NCBI GenBank assembly: GCA_016720545.1
Contig: JADKKK010000034.1
Location: forward strand, 124,001-188,000
DNA from: Myxococcales bacterium
Lineage (GTDB): Bacteria > Myxococcota_A > Polyangia > Polyangiales > Polyangiaceae
DNA: 64,000 nt
Reading direction: 5' to 3'
The notes under the pieces are model-generated. The model did no database searches, was not told where the DNA came from, and worked only from the letters and a program-made list of their open reading frames with translations. Shown one piece after another: positions 25,918 to 34,286 of this stretch. The position numbers were made by a program, and so were the translations under genes. The stretch's first letter is position 1. Each line of letters opens with the position of its first letter.

Positions 25918-28611
25918 CTACTTCTTCGAGGCGCCCGAACCGTTGGCGTAGCCCCACTCGCGGAGCATTCGCGCCATTTCCGCCGCGCCCTCCCCGGCGG
26001 CCCCTTCTTGCGTGAAGGCGGCGCCCGCCCGATCGCGGGTGACGAAGAGCCCGACGTCGCGCCCCGGGTCGAGCTCGGGAAAACGCGGCGCGCCCACCGC
26101 CCGCCGCTCGAGCTCGCCGGCCAGGCCCCGCTCCAGGCCCTTGCGTGCGATCCCAAAGGGCCCGCCGAACGCGACGGCGAGCGGCCGCTCGTCTTCGGTG
26201 AACGCCCAGGCGAGATCGGCCGACGGCGGATCGGTGAGCAGATCGAAGCCGAGCGCGTCGCGCGGGGCCGTGTCGAGGACGACCTCGAAGCCGTCGGCGG
26301 TGCGCGTGAACGCGTCGGCCCCGACGCCCACAGGCGTGAGCTGCGCCGCGCGCCCGCCCCCGAGCACCTTCAGCGATCCGCGCACGTGAAGCACGCGGCC
26401 ACCTCCCGCGAAGCGCACGTGCAGCTGGGGAAGATCGTCTTTGGCGGGCGCGGCGGGCTCCGCGCTGCCCGCCACGGCGACGTTCTTCATGGCGGCGTCG
26501 AGCCGCGCGCGGAGCTCGGCGACGTCTCCGGGGCGCTCGCGGGCGAGGTCGTGGCGCTCGCCCGGATCCTTCGCGAGGTCGAACAGCAGCTCCTTGCCGG
26601 CGAAGCCCGGGCCGCCGTCGCGCCCGGCCTCGGGATCGCGCACGAGAAAGTGCCACGCTCCGTAGATGACGGAGCGTGTGCCGCGCCCCTCGGTGACGAC
26701 CACGCGCGGCTCGGCCTCGCGCACGTCGGAGGTCGCGAGCCCGCGGAGGCTCTTGCCGCTCATCTTCGCGGGCCGCTCGAGCCCCAGGAGATCGAGCACC
26801 GTGGGCGCGATGTCGGTGCTGCGGACGCGCGCGTCCACCGCGCGGCCCTCCGGCAGCACGCCGGGCAGCGAGAGCAAGATGGGGACGCGGGTGGTCTCCT
26901 CGAAGTTGCTCGCAGAGTGATGAAATCGCACCTGAATTCCGTCGTTCGACTTCCCCACGTGGGCCGACGACAGGGTCTCTCCGTGGTCTGCGGTGACGAC
27001 CACGAGGGTGCGCTCGCGGAGACCCGAGCGGTCGAGCGCGTTCATGAGCGCGGCGACCGCGGCGTCGTCCTTCGCGCACTCCCCGAGGTAGCGGCGGACC
27101 ACGGGGTCCTTGGGGCCGATCGGGGGCGGCGGCACGCGCGCGAGCATCTCGGCGGGCGGATCGTACGGGTCGTGGGGCGAGTTGTAGTTCACGAACGCGA
27201 AGAACCTCGAGTCACGCCTCGACTCGAGGAACTCCACCGCGCTCTTCGTGATCTCGGCGGTGTCGCCCGTGCGGTAGCGGTGGTCGAAGACCTGCTCGAA
27301 CCCCATGTCGACGCCGATGGGCGTGTAGCCGACGAGGAAGTAGTTGTTCACGAACGCGTGGACGGGCGCGCCGTGCTTGCGGAGCAGCAGGGGCAGGAGC
27401 GGAGGATCCGATCCGTAGAAGCGGGTGACCGCGTCGGGCGAGAGCACCCAGCTCTTCGTCTCGATGCCGAGCTCGCTCGACCGCGCGCCGCTCAGCATCG
27501 CGAGCGTACCCGGGCGCGTCCACGAGGCCGCGGAGGTCGCGGATCGAAACACGACGCCCCGCTTCGCCAGCGCGTCGATCCCCGGCATGAGCCCCGGCAC
27601 CTTCGGCAAGAGCGCCTCCAGGGGGGGCAGCTCGGCCGCGGCCATCGCGGCGTCGCGCGCGTCGTCGTGGAAGCTCGCGATGGCGTCCGGACGGAGCGCG
27701 TCGATCACGATCCAGAGCACGTTGTACGGTACGGCTCGCGCGCGCCCCCAGAGGGAGGGCTGGCCGAGCAACGCGAGCGGGGTCTGGCCTCGACTCTCTA
27801 GCGCCGCGTCGTCGGCCGCGCCCGCCTCCGACGGACGATGGCGCCGGGGCGCCTCGCCGGGGAGCGGATCGACCGCGGTGACACCGAAGGTGAGCCGGCC
27901 GGCGGCGAGCGCGGAGGTGGCGAGATCGCACGTCACGTCGGTCCAGAGCCGCTGGCGCTCGGGCGGCACACGGGTCTCGCACGCCGGAGGCGGCGCGCCC
28001 GTATTGGGTGCAAACTGCACGCGAAAAAGGAGCGTCTTCCGCGACGCGTTGGCCGTGCCGGCGCCGAACGTCACGCGCGCGCCCTCCGGGAGGGTGACCG
28101 GAAACGACACGCTCGCGGGGGTGGGCAACACGATCGACTCGCGCTGGTCGAAGCTGCCCTCGTTCATGTTCCAGAGGCGCGCGTCGGGGCGCCAAGAGCC
28201 GGAGCCGGAGCCCGTGCTGACCGCGTGCTGCTCCTCCTTCTCGCTGGTGCGCAGGGAGAAAGAAGACACGTGCCGCGAGAGGTCTTGTGGGACGCGCACG
28301 AACGGGGGGCGCAGCCGACGCCAGTGCGCCGCCAGCAGGCCGTCGAGCTCGCCCGCGCGCGGAGCCTCGACCCGGGCGGTCGCCATGGCCTCGGTGAAGC
28401 GCAGCGCCACGCTGAAGTCGGCGGCCGGAGCGCCCCCGTCCCGCACCGGGCTCGCCGCGGCGGGGCCCGCCTCGGCGCTGGGAGGGCGCGGCGGTGGGGC
28501 TGTCGGATCCGCGCCCCCACCCCGTGAGAACGCCAGGGCCAGAGAGCCGCCGGCGGCCAGCACGATGACCACGGGCGCGGCGAGCGCGGCGACGATCCGA
28601 CGCGGCCTCAT
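25918..28611 (-). CDS. Sulfatase-superfamily hydrolase/transferase with Thr at the nucleophile position
   Basis: 897 residues. An N-terminal anchor helix (about residues 7-27) precedes a beta-rich region of about 200 residues (carbohydrate-binding-like), then the alkaline-phosphatase-type core: NVLWIVIDALRPDA (metal Asp), ASWTRPGTLAMLSG, HDPYDPP and VVVTADHGETL (metal Asp-His). In the segment that carries formylglycine Cys/Ser in sulfatases, Thr stands in its place (SWT-R-P), as in phosphoglycerol and phosphoethanolamine transferases. A beta-rich C-terminal domain follows. ATG 28611 overlaps the stop of the upstream paralogue by ATGA. Substrate unknown; the enzyme should act outside the inner membrane. 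Confidence 0.88.
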   Translation of the reverse strand: MRPRRIVAALAAPVVIVLAAGGSLALAFSRGGGADPTAPPPRPPSAEAGPAAASPVRDGGAPAADFSVALRFTEAMATARVEAPRAGELDGLLAAHWRRLRPPFVRVPQDLSRHVSSFSLRTSEKEEQHAVSTGSGSGSWRPDARLWNMNEGSFDQRESIVLPTPASVSFPVTLPEGARVTFGAGTANASRKTLLFRVQFAPNTGAPPPACETRVPPERQRLWTDVTCDLATSALAAGRLTFGVTAVDPLPGEAPRRHRPSEAGAADDAALESRGQTPLALLGQPSLWGRARAVPYNVLWIVIDALRPDAIASFHDDARDAAMAAAELPPLEALLPKVPGLMPGIDALAKRGVVFRSATSAASWTRPGTLAMLSGARSSELGIETKSWVLSPDAVTRFYGSDPPLLPLLLRKHGAPVHAFVNNYFLVGYTPIGVDMGFEQVFDHRYRTGDTAEITKSAVEFLESRRDSRFFAFVNYNSPHDPYDPPAEMLARVPPPPIGPKDPVVRRYLGECAKDDAAVAALMNALDRSGLRERTLVVVTADHGETLSSAHVGKSNDGIQVRFHHSASNFEETTRVPILLSLPGVLPEGRAVDARVRSTDIAPTVLDLLGLERPAKMSGKSLRGLATSDVREAEPRVVVTEGRGTRSVIYGAWHFLVRDPEAGRDGGPGFAGKELLFDLAKDPGERHDLARERPGDVAELRARLDAAMKNVAVAGSAEPAAPAKDDLPQLHVRFAGGGRVLHVRGSLKVLGGGRAAQLTPVGVGADAFTRTADGFEVVLDTAPRDALGFDLLTDPPSADLAWAFTEDERPLAVAFGGPFGIARKGLERGLAGELERRAVGAPRFPELDPGRDVGLFVTRDRAGAAFTQEGAAGEGAAEMARMLREWGYANGSGASKK

Positions 28612-30800
28612 TTCGCCTCCTCCCGCGGGACGAGCATGCCGTCGCGCTCGATCATGCTGCGATCCTCCAGCATCCACTTCCAAAGCGGCGCGCGGAGGCG
28701 CGCGACCTCGTCGGGGTGGCCCTTGGCGACGTCGACGACCTCGCCCGGGTCCCGCTCGGTGTCGAACAGCATGTATTCCACACCCATCCGCGTGGGGATG
28801 TAGAGGAGCTTCCAGCGCTCGTCGCGCACCATGCGGTGGCGCGCGACGAGCGTGACGGGCGCCATGGCCTTCTGGAGCACCACCTCGACCTGACCGTGGG
28901 TGGAGTCGAGCTCGGTCATCTGCATGATGCCGGGGTACGGCAGCCGCTGGCGGGGCGGGAGCGCGAGGATGTCCTCGGTGAACCAGAGCTCGGTCTCGGC
29001 GTACGCATAGCTCGGCGCGAGGGGGCCCCCGGAGAGCGCCGGCGCGAGCGAGCGGCCGTCGACCGTGGAGGGCGCCGAGGCCCCGGTCAGCTCGTAGAGG
29101 GTGGGCGCGATGTCGACGTCGCGCACGATCTCCGTCGCGCGTCGGCCGCCGGGCGCGCGCGGATCGTGGACGATGAGCGGCACGTGGGTGCCCTCATCGC
29201 CGAAGAGGTGATCGCCGTGCCCCTGGCCGTGGCCATGATCGTAGAGGGTCTCCCCGTGGTCGGCGGTGACGACCACGATCGTGTCGTCGGCGAGCCCCAG
29301 CTTCGTGAGCGCTCGCAGCACGCGCCCCATGGCGTCGTCGATGCTGAGCACGGCGCCGTCGTACAGCGCGCGAATCTGCCGGACGTCGGCCTCGTCTGGG
29401 GGCGCCTCGCCGCCGAGGCCGACCGGCTTGTGGTACTTGTAGCGGCCTCGATAGGCCGGGTCCGAGAAGCGGCGGTAGTACGGAGCAGGCGCCGCATACG
29501 GGAAATGTGCGGTCGAGAAGAAGGCGGTGAGGAAGAACGGCGCGCTTCCAGGATCGCGGTGTCCGCGGCCGAGCCGCGCGAGGGCCGAGATCGTGTCGTC
29601 GGCGAGGAGGTCGGCGTCCGCGGCGTGCGACAGCTCCTTCAGCACGGGAAAGAGCGAACGGCCCGCGTGCGAGTGGAGAAACGGCAGCAGAGGCGTCTCG
29701 CGCTCGAGCCCGCGCTGGCGCAGCATCTGGCGGAAGTCGAAGCTCGGGGTGTCCACGCGGGCGAACCCGAGATCGACCCGGCCGAAGATGTCGGCCGCGT
29801 AGTCACCGACGACCTCGGTCGCGTACCCCTCCCGCGCGAGGCGTTGAGGCAAGGCGTCGAGGTCCTTCGCGCGGTCCTCCCACCGCGGGAACATCGAGCG
29901 GACACCGTGGTGATGCGCGTGGCGCCCCGTGAGGAGGGTGACCCACGACGAGAACGTGCGGGGCACCGAGACGTACGCCCGATCGAAGCGCGTCGAGCGC
30001 GCCGCCAGCTCGAGGAGGTTCGGTGTCGTCGTGGCGGCGATGCGGTCGGCCCGGAGCGAGTCGGCGGCGAGGATGAGTACGTTGGGTCGCTGGCCCCCGG
30101 GCCTGCCGGTCGACGCCGTCGAGGGCGGGCTCGGCGTGGCGGGAGCGCCCGGGGTCGCGGCGCTCTGCGCGGCGCCGACGCCCGGCGGGGACGGGGCCTC
30201 CGACTGACCCCCGCTCACGAGGCAGAGCGCGGCGGCCCCCGGCGCGACACCCCGGAGCCGCGTCCACGCCCGCGCCCCGAGCGCGCGCGCAGGGCGAGTG
30301 ACCGCGCGACGCCCCCCTGGGCCGAGGGCGTAGGCGACCACTACCGCGAGCGCGAGGGCCGTCGTCCCGCGCGGACCGAGCACGTCGGTGACGAGCACCT
30401 GGAGCGTGCGCAGCGCGCCACCGCGCGCGTAAAACCGGGTGGCGTAGAGCTGCGGGGCCCGCGCCATGGCGTGGAGCGTGGCGAGCGCGTGGAGCCCGGC
30501 CACGACCACTAGCGACTCGACGAGGAAGCGGGCCCACGTCGCGCGGTGGGCGCCGCGGGCGCGCATGAGCCCGTACGCCCCGAGCCCGAGGAGGAGCCCG
30601 ATGCCGATCGCGCACGCGCCGATGGCCATCGCTATGTGATTGATTTCAGAAGCAAATTTTAGCTCGATAAAGCGACTTACGGCCGCCGCCTTGTCGCCGA
30701 GATCGCCGTCCTCGGCCTCGCGACCCGCGCGCCACGCAAGCACGAGCATGTAGCCTGCGCCGAGGGCAGCGGTGCCTAGAGGACCTCGCGGGCGGCGCAC
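28608..30800 (-). CDS. Membrane-anchored sulfatase-superfamily protein with Thr at the nucleophile position
   Basis: 730 residues. Four to five N-terminal membrane helices (about residues 8-175) resemble the anchor of LtaS/EptA-like enzymes. The catalytic domain has PNVLILAADSLRAD (metal Asp), YVSVPRTFSSWVTLLTG with Thr where sulfatases have Cys/Ser, and VVVTADHGETLYDHGHG. The last ~100 residues hold the LLYIP...RMGVEYMLFDTERDPGEV ending typical of the superfamily. The GTG start at 30800 is weakly supported; a start nearer the first helix is possible. Adjacent to a paralogue with which it overlaps. Likely an envelope phospho- or sulfo-transferase/hydrolase. Confidence 0.88.
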   Translation of the reverse strand: MRRPRGPLGTAALGAGYMLVLAWRAGREAEDGDLGDKAAAVSRFIELKFASEINHIAMAIGACAIGIGLLLGLGAYGLMRARGAHRATWARFLVESLVVVAGLHALATLHAMARAPQLYATRFYARGGALRTLQVLVTDVLGPRGTTALALAVVVAYALGPGGRRAVTRPARALGARAWTRLRGVAPGAAALCLVSGGQSEAPSPPGVGAAQSAATPGAPATPSPPSTASTGRPGGQRPNVLILAADSLRADRIAATTTPNLLELAARSTRFDRAYVSVPRTFSSWVTLLTGRHAHHHGVRSMFPRWEDRAKDLDALPQRLAREGYATEVVGDYAADIFGRVDLGFARVDTPSFDFRQMLRQRGLERETPLLPFLHSHAGRSLFPVLKELSHAADADLLADDTISALARLGRGHRDPGSAPFFLTAFFSTAHFPYAAPAPYYRRFSDPAYRGRYKYHKPVGLGGEAPPDEADVRQIRALYDGAVLSIDDAMGRVLRALTKLGLADDTIVVVTADHGETLYDHGHGQGHGDHLFGDEGTHVPLIVHDPRAPGGRRATEIVRDVDIAPTLYELTGASAPSTVDGRSLAPALSGGPLAPSYAYAETELWFTEDILALPPRQRLPYPGIMQMTELDSTHGQVEVVLQKAMAPVTLVARHRMVRDERWKLLYIPTRMGVEYMLFDTERDPGEVVDVAKGHPDEVARLRAPLWKWMLEDRSMIERDGMLVPREEAK

Positions 30801-31175
30801 CAGAGCTTTCTACCCCTTCGCAAGCGTCGTTCCAACACTCGCCAGCACCCGCGACTCGCCGGCCGGCTAGTCCCCTGGAGTCGTGGTTCGTATCAGAAGT
30901 CCGGTCTTCGGTGTCATGCCGAGGAGCGAGGGGGGGAGCGAGGGTGCCCCGTTTTCGGCGGCGGCGGGCCCGTCCTCAACTCGGACGTCGTTCCGCGCGG
31001 TGGCGGCGGCGCGTTGCGCTCAGGGGGGCAGTGGTTTCGGGGGTGACCGCGCGAGAACGCCGACCCTCGAACATGAGTATCCTCCCACCGCCGCCGAAAA
31101 CGGGACACCCCCTCGCTCCCTTGTGGCGAAAGGCCGAGCCGCGCGACTTCTGGAAGGGATCACGCTTCCAGGAGA
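30801..31175. other. 375-bp interval without a supported gene
   Basis: It separates the sulfatase pair from the YkgJ-like gene. Short open frames on both strands are poor in codon signal. Its main content is a long imperfect inverted repeat (listed separately). No promoter or terminator with a U-run is evident. Confidence 0.75.
30934..31120 (-). repeat. Long inverted repeat with wobble-compensated arms
   Basis: Left arm 30934-30968 and right arm 31084-31120 are inverted copies around GGGAGCGAGGG...TG-CCCGTTTTCGGCGGCGG, identical except for two C/T differences and a 2-nt insertion. Read as minus-strand RNA, both differences become G-U pairs, so the stem stays closed; read as plus-strand RNA they are C-A mismatches. 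The enclosed 115 bp carries no gene. It could be a 3' mRNA structure of the YkgJ-like gene or a small non-autonomous mobile repeat; no target-site duplication is visible. Confidence 0.8.
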
Positions 31176-31703
31176 CTAGCGGCCCGCGCGCTTCAGGACC
31201 TCACGCAGGGCCGGGGCCTGGGTGAGGGGCGCGCCTCGCCCGCCGCGAGGGTCGAAGCGCTCGGAGAGGGCGGACAGCTCGACGAGGAGCGCACGCACCT
31301 CGTCCCGCGGAGCCTTCCCCGGCCGTGAAGCGCGCGAGCAGAAGAACGTGCGGCACCCGAGCGGGCGGGCGGCGTACACGCGGCAGCGGCCATCGTCGCC
31401 CAGCAGCGGGCACCACGCCTGGCCGGCGGCCTCGCGGGCGAGCGGCAGCCCGCGGCGCTTCGGGAGCCCGCCGACGGCGCGCACCGCGCGGAGGAGCTCC
31501 GCGAGCTCGAGAGGGGTCACGTAGGGCTCGCGGCCCGTCACGCCGAAGCGACAGCACTCGGTGCTCGCGTCGCAGGTCGTGTCCGCGAGGAGCGCGTCCA
31601 CCCGGCCGTAGAGCCCGCGGAGCGCCGCGAGCGCCGCGTCGGCCTCGGTCTCCGCGGCGGCGCGGGGGCGAGGGCGGGCACCTGCGCGGTTCGCGCGGAC
31701 CAC
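31176..31703 (-). CDS. YkgJ-family cysteine cluster protein
   Basis: 175 residues. The pattern of the family is visible: CDASTECCRFGVTGREPYVT, WCPLLGDDGRCRVYAARP and GCRTFFC, eight Cys in the CX5CC / C / C / C / C arrangement proposed to bind zinc or an Fe-S centre. The RP-x-GCR motif is well conserved. The GTG start at 31703 follows the amidotransferase stop by 3 nt, so the genes form a unit. The biochemical role of this family is not established. Confidence 0.85.
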   Translation of the reverse strand: MVRANRAGARPRPRAAAETEADAALAALRGLYGRVDALLADTTCDASTECCRFGVTGREPYVTPLELAELLRAVRAVGGLPKRRGLPLAREAAGQAWCPLLGDDGRCRVYAARPLGCRTFFCSRASRPGKAPRDEVRALLVELSALSERFDPRGGRGAPLTQAPALREVLKRAGR

Positions 31704-31706
31704 GGC

Positions 31707-32495
31707 TCACGCCCTCAGCGTCGCGCGCAGCGCGCCGCGACGGAACACCCAGAGATCGCCGGGCGCGCCGGCGGTCCACACCTCGTCGCGGGTGAGCGGC
31801 GCCGTCGCGATCACCGCGACGCGATCGGTCGGAGTGGTCACCTCGGCGAAGTCGACGCGCAGCTCGTCGTCCGCGAGCGTCGCTGCGCCGAAGGGTGCGC
31901 GCCGCACGATGTGGTGCAGCTTGGTCGCGCAGCGCGCGAAGAGGTGCTGACCGTCGGCGAGGAGGAAGTTGAACGACCCGCGGGCGCCCACCTCGGCGCC
32001 GGCGTCCGTGACGGCCTGCCAGAGCGCGCGCTTACCTTCGCGCGAGCGGGGGTACTCCGAGAACCGCGCCTCGAGCCGCGCGAGGATCGCGCAGAACGCG
32101 CGCTCGCTGTCCGTGTTGCCGACGGGCCGGAAGCGCCCGAGCGGCAGCCTGCCGGCGCCCCGCACCGTGCCGTTGTGCGCGAAGGTCCAGCTGCGACCCC
32201 ATAGCTCGCGGACGAAAGGGTGGGTGTTCTCGAGCGTCGCCTTGCCACGGGTCTTCAGCCGCACGTGGGCGACCGCGAGGAGGGTCTTCACTGGGTGGTT
32301 GCGCACGAAGTCGGCGAGCGGCGAGCGCGCCGCGGCCTCCGGCTCGAGGAACGTGCGGACCGCCTTCCCCTCATAGAGCGCGAGGCCCCACCCGTCCGAG
32401 TGCGGACCACGGAGGCCTCCACGCAGGGCGAGCCCCGAGAACGAAAAGACGATGTCGGTCGGCACGTTGCACTCCATGCCCAGGAGCTCGCACAT
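31707..32495 (-). CDS. Class II glutamine amidotransferase (YafJ-like)
   Basis: 262 residues. ATG 32495 is chosen because it exposes Cys2 (MCELLGMECN), the N-terminal nucleophile of Ntn amidohydrolases; a longer frame would bury it. Further family elements are GPHSDGWGLALYEG, AHVRLKTRG, FAHNGTVRGAG and GNTDSERAFC. The domain stands alone without a synthase partner, as in YafJ/EgtC-type proteins that hydrolyse a gamma-glutamyl amide. Nothing here suggests ergothioneine synthesis. It is followed 3 nt later by the YkgJ-like gene. Confidence 0.92.
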   Translation of the reverse strand: MCELLGMECNVPTDIVFSFSGLALRGGLRGPHSDGWGLALYEGKAVRTFLEPEAAARSPLADFVRNHPVKTLLAVAHVRLKTRGKATLENTHPFVRELWGRSWTFAHNGTVRGAGRLPLGRFRPVGNTDSERAFCAILARLEARFSEYPRSREGKRALWQAVTDAGAEVGARGSFNFLLADGQHLFARCATKLHHIVRRAPFGAATLADDELRVDFAEVTTPTDRVAVIATAPLTRDEVWTAGAPGDLWVFRRGALRATLRA

Positions 32496-32623
32496 GCGCG
32501 CATCGTCGCACGACGCCGCGCGTCCGGCACGGACCGAGCGGCGGGGGGGCGTCTTGCGGGGCGATCCGCCGTTGGCTACGGTGCGTAGAGCCGACACACG
32601 CGACGACACGACCAGGAGCCACC

Positions 32624-33364
32624 ATGCGCCAAGCCTTCCGCCAAGCTCTCCACGCCGCCGCCGCGACCGCGGTGCTCGCCGGCGCCGCGTGCTCCGTCAC
32701 CACGCAGCCTTCGCAGGGCCCCACGCCCGCGGCGAGCGCGACCGCGACCGCCACGGGCACCGGCTCGGGCACCGCCCCCACCCCATCCACCCCTACCCCG
32801 ACGCCGTCGACGAAGCCCACGGGCACCACCGAGCCGCCCGCCCCACCCCCGGGGGCCTGCGTCCCGGCCGCCAAGCCCGGCGAGCTCTACGAGCTGTCCG
32901 CGACCACGCTGGTGCTCAACAAGACCGTCTCGATGTGCGACTACCGCGGCAAGGTCGCGTTGTTCGTGAACGTCGCCTCGTTCTGCGGGAACACGCCTCA
33001 GTACGAAGGGCTGCAGAACCTCTACAGCACCTACCGCGCGCGCGGCTTCGTCGTGCTCGGGTTCCCGAGCAACGAGTTCGGCGAGCAAGAGCCGGGGACC
33101 GCTCAGGACATCAAGGACTTCTGCGAGAAGACCTACCAGGTCGAGTTCCCCATGTTCGAGAAGACCATGGTGAATGGGCCGACCGCTCACCCCATTTACA
33201 AGTGGCTGAAGGCGCAGCCGACCGCGGGCGGCGAGATCGAGTGGAACTTCGTGAAGTTCCTCGTCGGCAAGGACGGCAAGGTGATCGAGCGCTTCGGCGA
33301 CGGGGTTGATCCCGAATCGCCCGAGATCGTCACGGCGATCACGACAGCGCTCGCGCGCCCCTGA
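32624..33364 (+). CDS. Glutathione peroxidase-like lipoprotein
   Basis: 246 residues. The signal peptide has a lipobox (GAAC, about residue 23) followed by a Thr/Pro-rich linker of 50 residues. The GPx fold then starts (GELYELSATTL): NVASFCGNTPQY holds the peroxidatic Cys (about 121), GFPSNEFGEQEPG the Gln, and EWNFVKFLV the Trp/Asn of the catalytic tetrad. Cys rather than Sec, so probably thioredoxin-dependent. A GPx outside the inner membrane is unusual. ATG has AGGAG 5 nt upstream; it diverges from the amidotransferase gene. Confidence 0.92.
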   Translation: MRQAFRQALHAAAATAVLAGAACSVTTQPSQGPTPAASATATATGTGSGTAPTPSTPTPTPSTKPTGTTEPPAPPPGACVPAAKPGELYELSATTLVLNKTVSMCDYRGKVALFVNVASFCGNTPQYEGLQNLYSTYRARGFVVLGFPSNEFGEQEPGTAQDIKDFCEKTYQVEFPMFEKTMVNGPTAHPIYKWLKAQPTAGGEIEWNFVKFLVGKDGKVIERFGDGVDPESPEIVTAITTALARP

Positions 33365-33377
33365 GACGCCCCCAGAG

Positions 33378-33402
33378 GCGCCCGCGGAGCGAGCTCGGGC
33401 GC
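33378..33402. terminator. Weak hairpin between convergent genes
   Basis: GCGCCCG (33378-33384) and CGGGCGC (33396-33402) form a 7-bp stem with an 11-nt loop, 14 nt past the peroxidase stop and before the end of the convergent rsfS gene. There is no U-run on either strand. Confidence 0.3.
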
Positions 33403-33452
33403 TCGAGGCCCGCGCCGACTCACCTGGTCCCCTGTGGCGACCGGCCGCGCGC

Positions 33453-34193
33453 TCAGGCGCGCGCGGGCTCGGAAGGCAGCGGGATTCGGCGCGCGTCCAT
33501 CCACAGGCCATCGAGGTCGTATAGCTGGCGCGAGTCTTCCTGGAAGACGTGCACCACGACGTCACCGAAGTCCATGAGCACCCACACGGCGTGGGGCAGC
33601 CCTTCGATGGAGAGCGCGTGCCGCCCCTTGCGTCGGAGCGCGTCCTCGATGCCCTGCGCGAGCGCCGACACCTGCCGATCGCTCTTCCCGGACATCAGCA
33701 CGAGGAAGTCGGCGTAGTCGACCTTCCCGGAGACGTCCAAGATCTCGAGCGCGTGGGCCTTCTTGTCGAGAGCCGCCACCGCGATGGCGACCGCGACCTC
33801 GCGCGCGTCGTCGCTCGCGGAGCCCACGGCCGGCGGTGCCGCGCCCGCAATGCGCGGGCGACGGCTCTTCGGAGCGGCCTCTGCGGTGGCGCGAGCGGGT
33901 TCCGTCGCCGCCTTGGTGACGCCCGCCACGGTCGCCTTCACGCGCGAGGCGGCGGCCCGCTTCGGCGCGGTTGGCGAGGTGCGCGAGGTGAGCGAGGTGA
34001 GCGAGGTGCGCTTCGGCGCGGCCGGCGCCGCACGCTTCGCTGGCTTGGCGGGCTTCGACGGAGCCGCTCCGCCATGGGAGGAGCGGAGGCGCGGGCGCTC
34101 GGCCGCGGGCTTCGGGACGTCACGGGTGTCCGAGGCGGCGCGGGGCTTTGCAGCCGGGGTGGCGGCCTTGGTCGGTTTTTTTGTCGAAGCCAA
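33453..34193 (-). CDS. rsfS: Ribosomal silencing factor RsfS with long basic N-terminal extension
   Basis: 246 residues; the RsfS/Iojap domain is only the last ~110 (VAVAIAVAALDKKAHALEILDV, DYADFLVLMSGKSDRQV, VWVLMDFGDVVVHVF). It binds L14 of the 50S subunit and blocks subunit joining in slow growth. The first ~125 residues are a Lys/Ala/Pro/Ser tail with repeats such as KPAKPAKRAAPAAPKR and TSLTSLTSRTS, absent from ordinary RsfS. TTG 34193 is preferred, with AGGAG 7 nt upstream; ATG 34232 has no SD. It follows proA by 93 nt, the usual proA-nadD-rsfS order with nadD missing here. Confidence 0.92.
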   Translation of the reverse strand: MASTKKPTKAATPAAKPRAASDTRDVPKPAAERPRLRSSHGGAAPSKPAKPAKRAAPAAPKRTSLTSLTSRTSPTAPKRAAASRVKATVAGVTKAATEPARATAEAAPKSRRPRIAGAAPPAVGSASDDAREVAVAIAVAALDKKAHALEILDVSGKVDYADFLVLMSGKSDRQVSALAQGIEDALRRKGRHALSIEGLPHAVWVLMDFGDVVVHVFQEDSRQLYDLDGLWMDARRIPLPSEPARA

Positions 34194-34286
34194 AGAGGTC
34201 TCCTGATCGTTCGTAATGGCGCGACCGCGCATGCTGGCATGCGCGGGTGCGCGAGTCGTGATGCTCGACGGAAAGCTCGCCCGCCG

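Noticed and set aside
30883..31179. 98-codon frame in the inverted-repeat interval
   Set aside because: The frame crosses both arms of the repeat and its product is Pro/Arg-rich without a start context.
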